This document shows positions 31,754 through 45,400 of a stretch of DNA of 64,000 bases, piece by piece. Each line of letters opens with the position of its first letter. Position 1 is the stretch's first letter. This stretch comes from Allodiplogaster sudhausi. Its lineage: Eukaryota > Nematoda > Chromadorea > Rhabditida > Diplogasteridae. Location of the stretch: contig CALZFC010000100.1 of NCBI GenBank assembly GCA_945643635.1, positions 113,501 through 177,500 of the forward strand, in the 5' to 3' direction. The translations under genes and the position numbers were made by a program. The notes below the pieces were generated by a model. The model did not search any database, had not been told where the DNA came from, and saw nothing but the letters and a program-made list of their open reading frames with translations.

Positions 31754-34700
31754 CTGAAGAAAATGTTTATGCTTTTCTTGAAAAAACGCTAATCGGAGAG
31801 CCTTTGTATCTAGCACAATGATTTTAAAAGCAAACTCTTTGAAATGACACAAAAGTGCATGTCGGACGAAGGATCGAAAAGCGAACTTTCGAACTTTTGA
31901 AAGGTTTGACCAAAGTTATGAATGTAACCTTGACAAGCCGGCGGCTCTCGCATTGTCAGGCGAGTTCGCTTGACGCTCGGGCAGTTGAATTGACGCACGA
32001 ATTCGTCTGCGAAACGGAGCAGTAGTGCATTCAAAAAAATACTACACTAATTTGAATAATATACTACTGTATACCACCCGTGGTATACAGTAGAGCCCAT
32101 GAGCCAGGGAATATTCCAAGCGGCATGACCCATATCTTCCAGGCTCGTGGGCGGTACTGCATGTGTACTTAAATTCTTTGCGAGAAATTCGACGATGATG
32201 AGACTTTAACTTCTCATATATTTAAGAATTGATAAATGTAAAGATATGTTTTCTTCTACATTTCGGCACGTACACAGCTTGCCAAAGTGCCGGCCATCCT
32301 TGTCGGTGCGTACGAAGGGCGCGAGCTGGAAAGCGAGGCTGATCATCTCCTTGCTCACGCCGACCGGATAGCACTTGTGCATGCCGAACTGAAGATACAC
32401 AAAGCTAATGTGTAATTTTTTAATCAATGCACATTTTTAATTGTTAAAATTAATTTTTTTTATCAATACTAACTTTAGCAATATTTTTATAGCTGTATGA
32501 ATTGCGCCGTATAATGGTTGGGGATGTAGTTTGTTTACTGGTCTTTTACTTTTTTTCAATCTTCGCATACATTGCTCACCTCGCATATCGGCTCGGGCTC
32601 GCCTTCTCGCGGTAAGCACGAGCAATTCGGCGGAATTCCATCGAAGATCTAAACAGCAAAACAATACATCACATTGACGATGCTGAAATCTCGCGTTTGA
32701 ATTCGCGCTCTTTTGTGTCGATTTAGACTATGACTCAAAATACATGCATGCTTACCTTGATAGTGAGCCGTTTCGCCTCCTGATCTTCTTCCTCTTCTGG
32801 CTGCAGAGACCATAGGTTTAAAAAAATTGAGTCAGTCTATTTTGTAATATTGAATATTTTGCTATTACTATTATTTCACTAATTTACTGGGGGTTATTGA
32901 AAATATATACATATATCAAAGACAAGGCGCTTTTACATGTTCGGCACTTCAAGTAAAAATGGTGTTTCAACTACGCGCCCAGAAGCGCCCCTTCAGTTTA
33001 CCGTCAAGAATATCTATTGGATGTTACTCCATTTCTCCAACATATCGCAACAGTTTGCGAAGTCGAGAACAATAAAGTTGATCTTCTTCTATAGAACTTA
33101 AGCTCTTTTCTTAGGATATTGTGAAATACTTTGATTTCTCTTTTTTTATTCTTCATTTCTTTCGTCATCTTCATCTCCTATCTCACCTTCTCAGTGTGCG
33201 TCTCCATGCCGTCGTGACTGGCGTCCTTCCCTTGAGCACTTGTCGTCGCTGCGCCCTCCTCTCCGTCGTCTTCAGTGGCATCGAATGTTCCGTTGTAGCT
33301 GCGCACGCTCTCCGACAGCGACATGGACATCATCTCGTTGATCGCCTCTGTAGGTGACAGACGGCTAATTAACGGACAAAAACCATCACTTCAAAACAAA
33401 AAGAAGTCCTTAAAACTTTTTAAACTCTCTAGTCAATTCATTTGGATACATTCCTCATCTAATGCCGAATGATATATGGTTAAATAAAACAAGAAGAAAC
33501 TTTATTTCTTTAAAAGAGGTAACAATTTCTACGAATTTTTCTGTAGTTTCAAGTTGGTAGAAAGTTCTCGAGAAATACTGACTCAGTAGATTCTTGCGAT
33601 CTTCGCGATCCTTCATAATCTCCTGCGAGAGTGCCTCGTCATCGGCCGATGTGGACGGAGCGCATTCGTGCGGCGGCATGGCCGAGTGGCCATTGCTGTC
33701 GTCTTGCGATTCGACGATGCCAGCAAGACGCTCACGATCGCCCGGCATGTACGAGACGCCCTGAGAAACTATCTGAGCTACGTGTATGCAGACGGTTTTG
33801 AGGAGCTCAGATTCGTCTTAAAGGAGGTATCCGGGGAATAATTAACCTATCTTTTGTTCTATGTGGATAAGTTCATCTTGGCATAAAACAGATATCCCGA
33901 AAGTTTCAGAGATTTTCTTTCATTACTTTCAGAGTTTTCATTACTTTCTCCCAATGTTTTATGGTCTGGAATAGTGTTTGCCTGCCTGCGAATTCGGATT
34001 GAACTCTCTGCATGTAGTAGTTTGGGATAATTAGAGGAGTCAAGCAAATAAAAGACCCACCGGCTCCATTAAAGGCGCACGTCTGAGTCGCTCGTAGCGC
34101 TCTCGCTCGACGCGATACGCTTCCTCAAGAAGCATATGTGTGTTAGTGATTTTACTTTCTACGTCTTCGAAGTTGTTTTTGAAGATGGCTGTAATTACAT
34201 TTACTTTCTTGTTGAAGTGTAGTTGATTTTTTTTTCAAAAAAAACTTTTTGACACAACTCAAAAGACAAATTTTCTACTTTTCTTACTGATGCTTTCTCT
34301 CATTTGTTTAACAGTATGTGTACACTTCATAACCCATACATTCGTAACCAAGGATTCATACTAGCATATACTTGCGATGTTCAACTACCTTGAAGGTTGG
34401 CAACTTGTCAATTGGTTGACCACTTTTTTTAAATGTAATCTTCATAGCTCATTCCATGCATTTTTTGCTGACCTGCTCCTCCATTCTGCTTTGAAGATCA
34501 AAATGGGTGGCGACGAGCGCTGCAATTGTTCATTTCTTTCTTTATGGTGACAACTCACAAGTATTTTTCAAAAAAATGTTTGTTACATTTAAAATTAAGA
34601 GAATTTTTGTGAAATGCTAATGATGACGAAATGATGATGAAACTATGACGAAACTAACTTCCGCGGATACGATCGAAATGGTTCGCGAATGCTGCTTGCG

Positions 34701-36270
34701 CCTGGTCGAGCGGAGGCAGTTCAGCTCGCTCGGCCATGATGCGCGCTTGCGCCATCGTGGTTAGAGGTACTGCAAAGTAAGTCTTTCTCTTTCTACATAC
34801 TATCTCTATCGCTCTCTCTTTTGCTGCCTTTCCCTGTAAGGCAGGCCAATTTTCTTTCTCTCTCTCTATCTCACCACTTCTTCCCTGTCTGAACTAAATA
34901 TAAAGGTATGCCTATATTTTTTTAATGAAAACAGCCCACTTTTGCTGGATCTGCTTTTTTTTTTATTAATTTCATTTTTATGTCTCTATGATACTCGAAA
35001 TCAACTTTTGATTTTGTCAGCAGTTCCTAGGCATTCTCTCTGCTTACCACGACACTGGTTACAGTGCCACTGCTCCCAGATCAGTGCCCTTTCCAGTCTT
35101 TCTCATCCATTTGTCCTTTTCGCACAACTCGTTTCCCTTGACATTCAATGTCGTTGTATGGTTTGTTTATTTCACTCAGCTATTATGAGAACGCTTCTAC
35201 CTCAGTTATTTTTTTTATTTAATTCTTTTTCCTTGTTTTCGCCTCCGATGACGCTGAGGATGCAAAAAAGGCTTGCATATGAGAAGTAGAATGCAAGAAG
35301 GTTCCCACGAATGTGATTTTGAGAATGACTCCACCAGGTATAATAAATATGAGGAGAATGCCACCATCGCTAAGATGAATTAGATGAATAAGGTGGGATG
35401 AAATCTGTCCACTACATGGATGCGAACTTCAGTCATGAATGCCGATGCCTTTGAACTTGCCTTCACCCACACAGTCTCTGATTGTGGAATAAACTTGTAA
35501 ACTTGTAAACCACCACTCACAACAGTGCGGCCGTTCGTCCGGCAGCGAAGGTCGATTCGCGCCGGTGTTTACATCGAATTCAGGCTCGCCTGCGTTGCGT
35601 TCTTGCTTGTAGAAGCTGCAAGAACGGAGAAGTTCCCTTCCTCGCCATTTTCTAGTCAATCATAAAGGGGGTCTCCGACGAACTTTCTTTTATCTTCCTG
35701 TAATAGGCGAAAAAGATCGATCGGAAGATATCACGCTTTATGAAAATTTACAATTTCCCCCATTCGTTTTTGGATGCATGTGATATTGTTTCTGATGAAG
35801 CAGTATCACATGCATCGTGCTGAATTTTGTAGCTTTCTGCATTTATTCGGGGATTGGGCGGGAAATTCAAAAGTCCATTTAGGCTCTGAGTCAACGAACG
35901 TCGGATGGTACTCGCCGAACGCGGACATTGGCTGATTCTCGCGACTGTACCAGCGGGTCGGCGGGCAGCGACTCATGCCGCAGGGCACGGTGGTGGGTGT
36001 CGCGCGAGAGCTGCTTTAAGAGGAATTCGGGGCATGGGTTTGGTTTAGGGGGCGTGGCTAAATATTGAATGAGAAAACCGCGTAACAAAAAGAAAGAGAG
36101 GTGTCAATTGTTTTTGTACTCATTGTGTTTTAGCTCAATTGAGTTCATTTTGTTTTTTTTCAGACCATTTCTGAAAATAAGGGAATGGAAAGAGTGTGAG
36201 AAAGAGGGAGAGAGAGGGAGAAAGCGAAAGTAAGAGAGAGACAGAGAGAGAGAGAGAGAAAGAGAGAGAT

Positions 36271-36301
<31 letters not shown>

Positions 36302-39247
36302 TGGAAGAGGGCAAAACTTGCTGACTGCTCCTGATGCGGCTGCTCCGTCTCTACTTTGACCTGTTGCTGTGACGGTGGACGTCGTACAAGCCCGGGCGGC
36401 GGAGCAAAAGGGGGCGGAGCTTGGAGCGCAAAAGTGGGCGGGGCATGTGAGGACGGATGCGCTTCCGTTTGTTCGGGCTTGCCGGATGTCGCTACAGTAA
36501 TCGCCGATAGCATCATCTTGCGACGATCGGCGAGAGACTGCAGAAAGGAGAGAGAATTAGAGAGATAACGAAACATAGTAGAGAGAGAGGGGGAGAGAGA
36601 GAGAGAGAGAGAGAGAGACAGAAAGAGCTAAAGAGCAAAGAAGAGAAAGTGCCAGGGAGATTATGGAGACAAAGAAATAGAGATATAATTATGTATATGT
36701 TTATTAACCTTTTCAAGCCTCACCACATTCAAATTATTTTTGAAAATGATATATTAATAAATAATAACTGCAGTGAGAACCAGGGAGAGCGATCGCAGTA
36801 TGAAAATTAAAAGAAAAGGACAATTGATAGGCAACCAGCCTCGGGATAAATACTGAACCGATATGAACGCATGGAACGAATATAAATGCAACGGATATGG
36901 CAGACTGTTGAGGTGGAGAAGAGAGGGGAAATTCGTTTTGCCACACGGACTTTGCATATATGCATCCCTCTCTCCCTAGCACGGATTCAATTTCCTTTGG
37001 CGCCTCTTATCGAATAGTGTGTGTATGCCTATTTATGAGACCATTCAATGTATTTGTATTGTACTGACCATTTCAGTCCTAGTGTCAGGCTAAAAGACGA
37101 TATCAGAAGTCTTCCCTCAACATATGCATACTCAAACTATGATTTCCCAGGCAGCGTGTTGAAACCTGATGAGATAGAACGTCTAGAATCATTCACAAAA
37201 TAAACCGTAACTCTTGAGAAAAGAGAACATGTATGCAGGCGGCCACGATAAGCCATGTCCAAAACATGGACCAGGTCGACCCGCTCTGTTCAAAACCGGG
37301 CTAGGACCTTGTTTGGATATCCATGGCCTTGCTAACTCTGACCGCATGGGTGCGTGGCGGGAGTGGTGGATAGCGCGGCGCAGGACGACTCTGCTCAGCT
37401 GACGGCTGTTGGGAGTCGGATGACGTCATCTCAAAGAGAAACTTTGATTATGGAGGGAGGGTAGAGAGAAAGTTTGTGTTTAGGATTCTTTTTTTAATTG
37501 CAGAAATTAATATTCATTTGTATGCACATTTAATGTGCAATAAATTTTCTTTTTAGAGGACGCATTTCTCATCACGTTATTTTTCCACCTTTGGTCATAA
37601 AATCCTTACTAAATCCCCGTCTGAGCAAAGCTCAAAAGCATACCGAATGATTGCCGGCGCTCTGGTAGCCTTGTTGCATCGGAGTAGACGGCATCATCAT
37701 TGGTGGGCCCTGAAAGGAATTTTGGTAAGCTTTTGACTACAGGCTTACTCTTTTTTGGCGAGAAAATAAGTTGGATGCCGATTAGATTGTATGAGAGCTT
37801 TAGCTTAGCTTCTTCGAAACGAAATTCAAAGTAATCAAAGTTGAAGAGGTAAAAGAATCTGTGGGCTCGCTTGAAATCTATGCTTCATCTACAGTCCCGT
37901 CCAACACGTGATCACGTCGCAATTCCAGTTTAAATTATTTAAATTAATTTAATTAATAATATTAATCGGATTAATCAGATTAATTCCGGACCCTAGGTAT
38001 TTTGATTGGGTAATTTGTTAAATGTACCAGGAACGGAACCTGCAGGCGCTGCTGGGTTTGGTGGTGTGGTGGATTTGTGGTGGGCTGGTTGAGATGATGC
38101 GCGAGTTCAGAGTACTGCGCCGCATCTGACGCGGCAACGCCGCGGTTGCTCGCGAATGGATGCGGTGGCCCAGGTCCTGGTCCCGCCACGAATCCGCTGC
38201 CACTTGGCACGTTGCCTGCCGGCCCACCGCCTCCTCCTCGTCCAACACCACTCGAAGTCGTCATGGGATGGAGTGGGCCGGGGCCGGGGACTGGACCAGC
38301 ATTGCTGCCGGGTGTGATGTGGGCCACGGGCCGTGTGCATGTGTCCATTGGCGACTTCATCACGTGTGACCTGAAAGGAAGCGCAATCACAGTAGCGAAG
38401 AAGAGACTTATACCTTTGTTTGCACTTTTTGCTAGATGTTTAATTCTTTTGAGAGGAACGCATTTTGTATGAAGGTTAACGAACTTTAAGTGTATTGCTG
38501 TCTTGTTTTGTGAAGGTTGAAGATAAAGTGAATTATTTCGCCTAATTAGCCTCCCATAATGTTTCGTTACTTATTTTAAGGAGGATGAAAGGAGAAATTT
38601 AATTAAGAAGTTGTAGAGATTAAAATTTAGGATATTTCAAAATGATAACGAAAAGAAATATGTGGTAGCAAGTAGAAAATTTTGAAGTGATCAGATTTAG
38701 AACTACGGTAAAACTTTTGAACATTTTAAAGTAAGGACCGTTTGGTAGAGCTCATAGAGTTGAATACGTGACGTAATTTCCAAAGACTGATTCGAAGAAA
38801 CAAAGGGAATGAATTTATCGACCGTAACGTACATTCTATCTTATTATCATTAAAATGAAAGCAAAAATTGAAAATTTGATAAAATCTATGTTAAATGAAA
38901 GTTTAGCCCTTTGACCGACTATGAATATGCATCAACAATGTGCGGAATGAGCAGAGAAATGGTTCCATATCATGTGAACCGCATGCAAAAAAAGATAAAT
39001 ACGTTGAAAGGCTGGACTGAGGTGGAGGGAAAGGGCGCAGTTTTGCGAGAGGTGAAGCTTAATCGTCGTAGGCTTACATTTTTGGAGGGCACTAGACGGT
39101 CCAAAAAAAGATTTAAAACCCGTACAAGACGGAAGGGTTCGAAAAGCACTTTTAATCACCTCGGCGGAAATTATCCAGTCTGGAGACTTGGCAACTATGC
39201 AATCATGTCATTTGGTGGGATTGGAAAATGAGTGCTGTCGAGAGAGA

Positions 39248-39293
<46 letters not shown>

Positions 39294-42200
39294 AGAGAAA
39301 GAGTAAGGGAGAGGATGGAGAGAGAAAGAGAAGAGAGAAAGACAAAAAGGAGGGAGAGGCCAGGAGAGGGAGAGGACGACGCAGTAACAAGGAGAAAGGT
39401 AGCTAGAGTATAAGCTATACAATCTGTAAGAACCGAATAGAATGAATAGAACACATTTTCAAACTGAAAATTAAGAAAAGCTTTGAGGATAAATGTTAGA
39501 TAACTTTATATCATTTTATATCATCCGAATTAGAATCATAACGATATAATTCAATTAAATAAAGCCCAAATTAGCAAGCACATTGAAAGATCGCTTAAAC
39601 AATGTGCAAGAAGAGCAAAAAAAGAGGGACACTTGAGATGTCACAGTGTGAAGTGCATAATCCTGCCAAAGTCTCTGCGAAACTGTTCAAGAGCGGAATA
39701 TTTCGAACTTGAAATGGCGTGGTACATATAAGTATTTATGTTTATAAAGCAACATTAAAAAAATAATATATTCAGTAATTGTGTTACTTATATTTCTACT
39801 TCAAAGTCATGGAGCATGCCAATAGATTTGCGGAATCTGCGAACATGTGGACTTGCCTACATACATCTGGTGCCTATGTCTTCATCTCTCTATCTCTCTT
39901 TCACTCAGTCGTCCTTTTCCATTCTCCATCTTCCTATTCTAATTCCTTTCAGCCTCTCATCTCAAAAGCATCTTTCTCTATCTCATGCTTTTTTTTTCTC
40001 CCTGCCAGACAGTGACGAGAGAGAAGGCACAAGAAATATGCCGTTACACCTGCGGCCTTAGTTTCACATGCACTAGTAGCCACTTCGCTCCCTCATCGTC
40101 TCTCTCTTCGCTCTCTCTCCATCTCTCTCTTGGATCGCCCTTCATCTCTCTCTCTCTCTCTCTCTCTTTGTCCCCCTCCCAATCTGGCTCTCCACCACTA
40201 ACATCCTCCATCGTTCTCTCTCTCTCCATTACATTCCTCCAATAAATTAGCTCTCTTTCTTTCTACTGGTACTGGCTTTGTGAATCCGAGGCACGTTGGT
40301 TGTGTTGCCTGCCCTTGGCCCAAGAGATGAGGGATCGCTTCGTATTGCGTGATTTGCTATCTTAATCGCCATTATAAGAACACTAAAAAAATGCTCAAGC
40401 CATCCTTGAATATTAGAAATAAAGCAGGCAAATATATTAAGCTGGATAACACATATGCACATAATTCTTTCACGACTACCACGCACCAACACATTGCATC
40501 GAAAGAATGCTATATTTTCTGAAATTATGAGTAATTCGACGAAGAAGCGAAATTCTAAGGCTCATATTTTAGCGGCTCAGTGTCGATGTTCGGCACGCGC
40601 TTCAAGCAAAAAAACCTCTGAAAACTTTCACTGTTTCGTCGTTGCGTGAGCCGCTTGAGCCGAATATGTACCTTATATGTATGTACATACACAAATTGCG
40701 TGTATATGTGTATGTTGAACAAAAAAAAATGAAAGATGAAAAATGAATGGTGATGAATAGTAGGAGCCATGTAGTTAGTTTCATGAAAAGGGGATGGGAG
40801 GTGGGGAATCGGAAGTATTCAGTGCCTTGGAGATCCTCTTTCAAATGCACCTTGTTTAACAGGACGACATTACTTTGATTGTTTGCGCCTTGTGTTGCTA
40901 ATTGAAAAGTAATATGAACACAACATCGCAAACACTTTGCTAAATCTTTCGTGAATCGAGCGTGGGAGAGCAAACTACAAACATGCGTGTTCGTATGCCA
41001 CGGATGTTGAGAGGCTGCACAATTGCAGGCCGACTAATAAGTTCTACTCGAAGATTTTTTAACAGAGATAAATATTTAAAAAAAATTTTGGCAAGCTAAT
41101 AAATAAACAAATAAATAAATAGATAAATTAACAAACAAGAAAGGAAACAACAACAAAAAATGACTAACGGTCCAGCCGCGGCACAGCCAGGAGTCGCTGG
41201 GATAGCGCCGCCGCCGCCACCACCGGCTCCACCACAGCTTCCGTCTTCATCCTCGTGCTGCTCGGCTGAGTTTCCGTTCAGTGGCGCCTTCTCGTAGTGA
41301 TACATGTTGATGCACACCTGAAACGAGGAGAACAAGGAGGTTAAGCTGTTTTTTACCAGATTTTTAGCTGATTTTAAGACTCAGAAAAAAAGTTTATTTT
41401 AGTAAGATTAATACGCATGCCTTTACTTTCAAAGCAATTCAAGTAAATTGATCATCACCTTTGAGCGGGAGAATTCTAAGGAAAATAGTTTCACTGATGA
41501 TTCATAATGATGCATGGTTAGTTCACTTTATGAATGTCTTTATTTTAGTTCACTTAGACGATAATTTCTAGAGATATTTATCATATCTTTCTAGGAACTC
41601 GTTGGAGATCACGTGGTTCATGAAGTTGTTCAGATGTAAAATTCCGGTATTTGTGGGACTAAAAAAGAGGGTTGTGATTAGATTTAATAAACCATTCGTT
41701 GGTGCTCGAGAATTTAAGCAGTAATTGAAATTAAGTTAGAATTTTTTTTATTTCGCGAATCCTATGAATATATGTACATTGACGGTAGGATGCATATATT
41801 CCGTAGCAATTTTTATATAAATAATTCAGTTACGAAAGGGAATGTTATCGGGGCGCAAAAGTATTCTTAAACCAATGTGTCGCCACTAATTAGCAACGAT
41901 GAGAACTTGCTCTCGTCAAAGTCTAGTACTCCTTGCGAGAGATTCACCAGAGCCAATTACATCTCAAAACACCTGCCGCGCGGTTAATCTTACTTGAGGA
42001 GACAGACACATACTTGCTACATACATCTCTCGGCTTAACTTATTGCTAGTTATTTTCGATTGGATATTCCTCAAGGAAGGATAAAGAATAAAATCAGGAA
42101 GCCAATTAAGATGACGAGTAAACATGCATAAATGTGTGCAAGTCCAATTTGGCAGCCCACTATGCCCGTTTTCAAATGAAAACGTGTCCGTGACATGTCT

Positions 42201-42444
42201 CCCATGTTTCTCTGAAGTGTCTTGGACAACAAAATGTCTTGGAGATGTCCTGGACATTTTATTGTCTGCGCCCTCGAGTAAGATAAATTGTGCGGCTGAT
42301 ACGGCTTTGTGCTGACGTCAGAAGTTCTCAATTTTGGCATTTCCTTCTTACGAAGGCAGTTGAAGGAAGAGAAAAAAAGATGAGATGGACGGAAATTGAA
42401 GGGGGCTGAAGAAGAAGAGGATGGATTAAGGCAAAGAGAGAGAC

Positions 42445-42497
<53 letters not shown>

Positions 42498-45400
42498 TAT
42501 CGGACATAGAGATACTCTTCCTCTCAGCGATGTCCACTTTAGACACAGTCGTCATGACAAACGAGTGCTTCAATTTCCCATTGGAGAGATTCTAACATAG
42601 GCCTATTCTATGTTTGTTGTGAGAGTTTGAGTCGATTAAATATCGCACAGGAGAAAATATATGCATAATGTATAAGTGAACTGTTGCAGGTGAACAGATG
42701 AATGTTAGACAAATAGGAAATAAGTAGCAATTAAATAATTGAAGCAGTACATTTCAATTGGTCCTAATGTGATTAATCTTGAAATTAATAGAGATACAGA
42801 GAACATGAAATGCTATGTGACAATGAGAAAAGGGCTGAAACGAAGATGACGATTCTACAAGAGTGTAAGATAAGGGAAGATATTGAATGCTTGACGGAAA
42901 TAACCAGGGCAGATGCGTCGTCAGGCCTCTTTTAATAATATGCTAGAGATGTCGCAAAAGTGGTTTAAAAGGAACGATGAAGAGATTAGTGAAGTACTTC
43001 GAGCGCACTCTTGAAATGACGACATTGTAGAGAAAACGCAAATTCATAGTGTAATAAATATAGATCATTAAATTCGACAATAATTACTAGAAAGCTACCG
43101 ATCATTCCATCGTTGGAGAAATGAAATGGTTCTTGTGGGCTTCAGCAATGAGAAGTGGAGAGAAAGCGGATGTGATAAAAATGAACAAATATATGTATGC
43201 ATGTGCTCTAACATATGTGTAAGTCAAGTATGCAAAGTCAAATGTTCACCGAGGATAAGGAAACGAGGAGAGAAAAAAGAATAAGAAGAAGACGATAGAA
43301 GACGACGACGAAGAAATGGTGGAATAGAATTAGGCAAAAGCCATGTACGCATTCGATGAAATGCCAAAAGATCGCGTTGCTCAATTTGGAAAGTACAAAA
43401 TATGTATAACAAGAATGAAGCGAGTTTGTTAGACCTTGACAAACGATTCCCTTGTGATTTTTTCGCTTTAGTGAAATTACTACTATTACTTTGTAGCATT
43501 CGTTCAGCGTTTTTTATGCAATGAAAAAAAGAAACTAGATCCGAAATTAGTTTTTGTTGCTCTGTGCAATAGTGCCTAAATAAGTAAGAAAAATTGCAAC
43601 CAACAAATTTTTTTTATTCGCTTTATGCAAAATTGAGTCGTGCACTCACCAATTCGCTCTTGGTGTCGAAGGGAAAGCGACACGAATCGATGGCTTTCAG
43701 CTCGTTCTTGTGCATCTCACCCCATCGGAACAGCTTTCCGTACAGAACATGCGGAAAGCCCTTGCGGCCGGCGACCTGAACACAGTAATACGTAAACAAG
43801 TTGCATTTACAGTATCCGTCTAGCATTGACAGTACCACAATTCATACTTTTCAACTATCTCCTCCTTGTGCTACTCATTTTATTTTTTTTTTGGCATTAT
43901 TTCGCCTATTGGTTAAGTTATGGTCATGTTATGAACTTTCTTTCTTTTTCTCGAGATATAAAATCGCAGGAAATATGTAAAGAAAAATGAAGCATTATCC
44001 TAGCCATAATTGTTTTTTTTATAAATATTTATGCATTGAAAAAAATAAAACAAGAAAAGAGGAGAAATATTCTCACCTGGAGCCGTCCGTCGAGTGTCTT
44101 CTGGAGCGTAATGCAAGGTCCGACGACTTCGCCACGCGAGATGATGCACGTGAAGAGGGTGCGCAGGTCGTCCGGCCGGTCCTTGAGCTTCTTCATCAGA
44201 CTCTCGCAAGCCTTCAGCGCAAAGTCCTCGGCATCCGCTGGATTCGGGACGACCTGAGTGAGAAGCGAATGGCGAATTGAAAGCAAATATATCTTTGACC
44301 GGCCGAAGCCACTTTCTATGATAAAACTCCAAACTCTTCGAAATGTACCGTATTCCCCCACGACAAAATCGTATAAGTCTAGAGAGGCAGGCAGTAAGGA
44401 ACGGTATATTTGATCCTCTACTGAAACCCGTAAAGGGAGGGGAGGTATTTCAGATCCGTTTTTCCACCTCCACCTATAACCCTGTACCAGTCCAGCAGCC
44501 ACTGCACGATGTCACGGTATTACGAACATACGGTACATTTATGCTCTATGAAAGGCTTCCAAAAAAATTAGCTGCCCAAACACCATGAAACCTACCGTAT
44601 CCTCCTGTAATCCGTAAGAAAAAATCGGTAGAGTTCAAGGGAAAGTCTCTCTAACTTAGGCGGAAAGCGGATCTGAACCACCTCCCCCCCTTTACGGGTT
44701 TCAGTAGAGAATTAAATCTACCTTACCTTACTGCCTGGCTCTCTAGAACGGGGGTGTAGGATGGACTCATGCCCCCACCCACCTACCTTGTACCAGTCGA
44801 GCAGCCACTGCACGATGCGCGCCGGGCTGTCGGTGACGAGCGGCATGACATCGCGCGGGATGCGCTGGTCGGTGGGCACCTCTTGCTTCGCGCGCCGCCC
44901 ACCGCCACCGCCGCCTGGCCCGCCGCTCGCCGGCGTTGCTGTGCCGCTCGAGTTGCCTGCTGTAAAGCATGCACTAATAACAGCATGAATTGTAGAAATA
45001 TAAAACATATACATAGAAATATAGAATAGAAATTAAAAAAAAGTTTCTTGCGGTATACCGTAGTTTTTCAAAAACCAATATTATTTTTTTCATATGGTTT
45101 TTTTTGTATTGTTGAAGTGCCCCTGCACTGACTTCGTGGAGTGGTGGGTGTTCGCCGATTCGACTGCGACTGCTGCCCTTGTGGAGTCGCGCGTTGCCGC
45201 TTCACTTGCGCGCCGGCCTTTAATTTAAAAAAATTAAACTTTACTTTCCGTATAATACTCAAGAGCCTATTGGTCACAAAAGGCTAAATAAAATTAATTA
45301 AAAAAAAAATTTTCTTGTAAGACTTTCGAAATGCTTTACTTGCCGGGTTGATCTGGTTGGCGAGCGCATGCTGCTGCTGCAGCTGCGGAATCGGTGATGA

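Larger units (their letters stand above)
31929..38370 (-). other. SMAD exons 10-24: expanded linker
   Basis: Exons 38040-38370, 37644-37709, 37343-37429, 36326-36537, 35951-36013, 35521-35615, 34659-34769, 34061-34188, 33583-33760, 33187-33347, 32756-32800, 32580-32648, 32274-32388 and 31929-32006. I number the last one 24 because a possible extra exon, 17, lies at 34473-34520 and is left out of the frame. The first part is P/G/H-rich. The middle is charged and probably helical (LLEEAYRVERERYERLRR, LSQEIMKDREDRKNLL). Then comes an acidic stretch, and last a cysteine-containing globular-looking part (IPPNCSCLPREGEPEPICE, CYPVGVSKEMISLAFQLAPF, FNCPSVKRTRLTMREPPAC) for which I know no family. 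Phases are consistent throughout. The exon 14/15 frame choice is less certain than the rest. Confidence 0.78.

Noticed and set aside
38911..39231. 106-codon basic ORF on the plus strand
   Set aside because: Lies in a SMAD intron, antisense, with AT-rich third positions and no splice partners; likely chance.
44480..44520. Second functional SMAD exon (VQWLLDWY)
   Set aside because: No acceptor precedes it and it is bounded by inverted-repeat arms, so it is treated as a captured copy.
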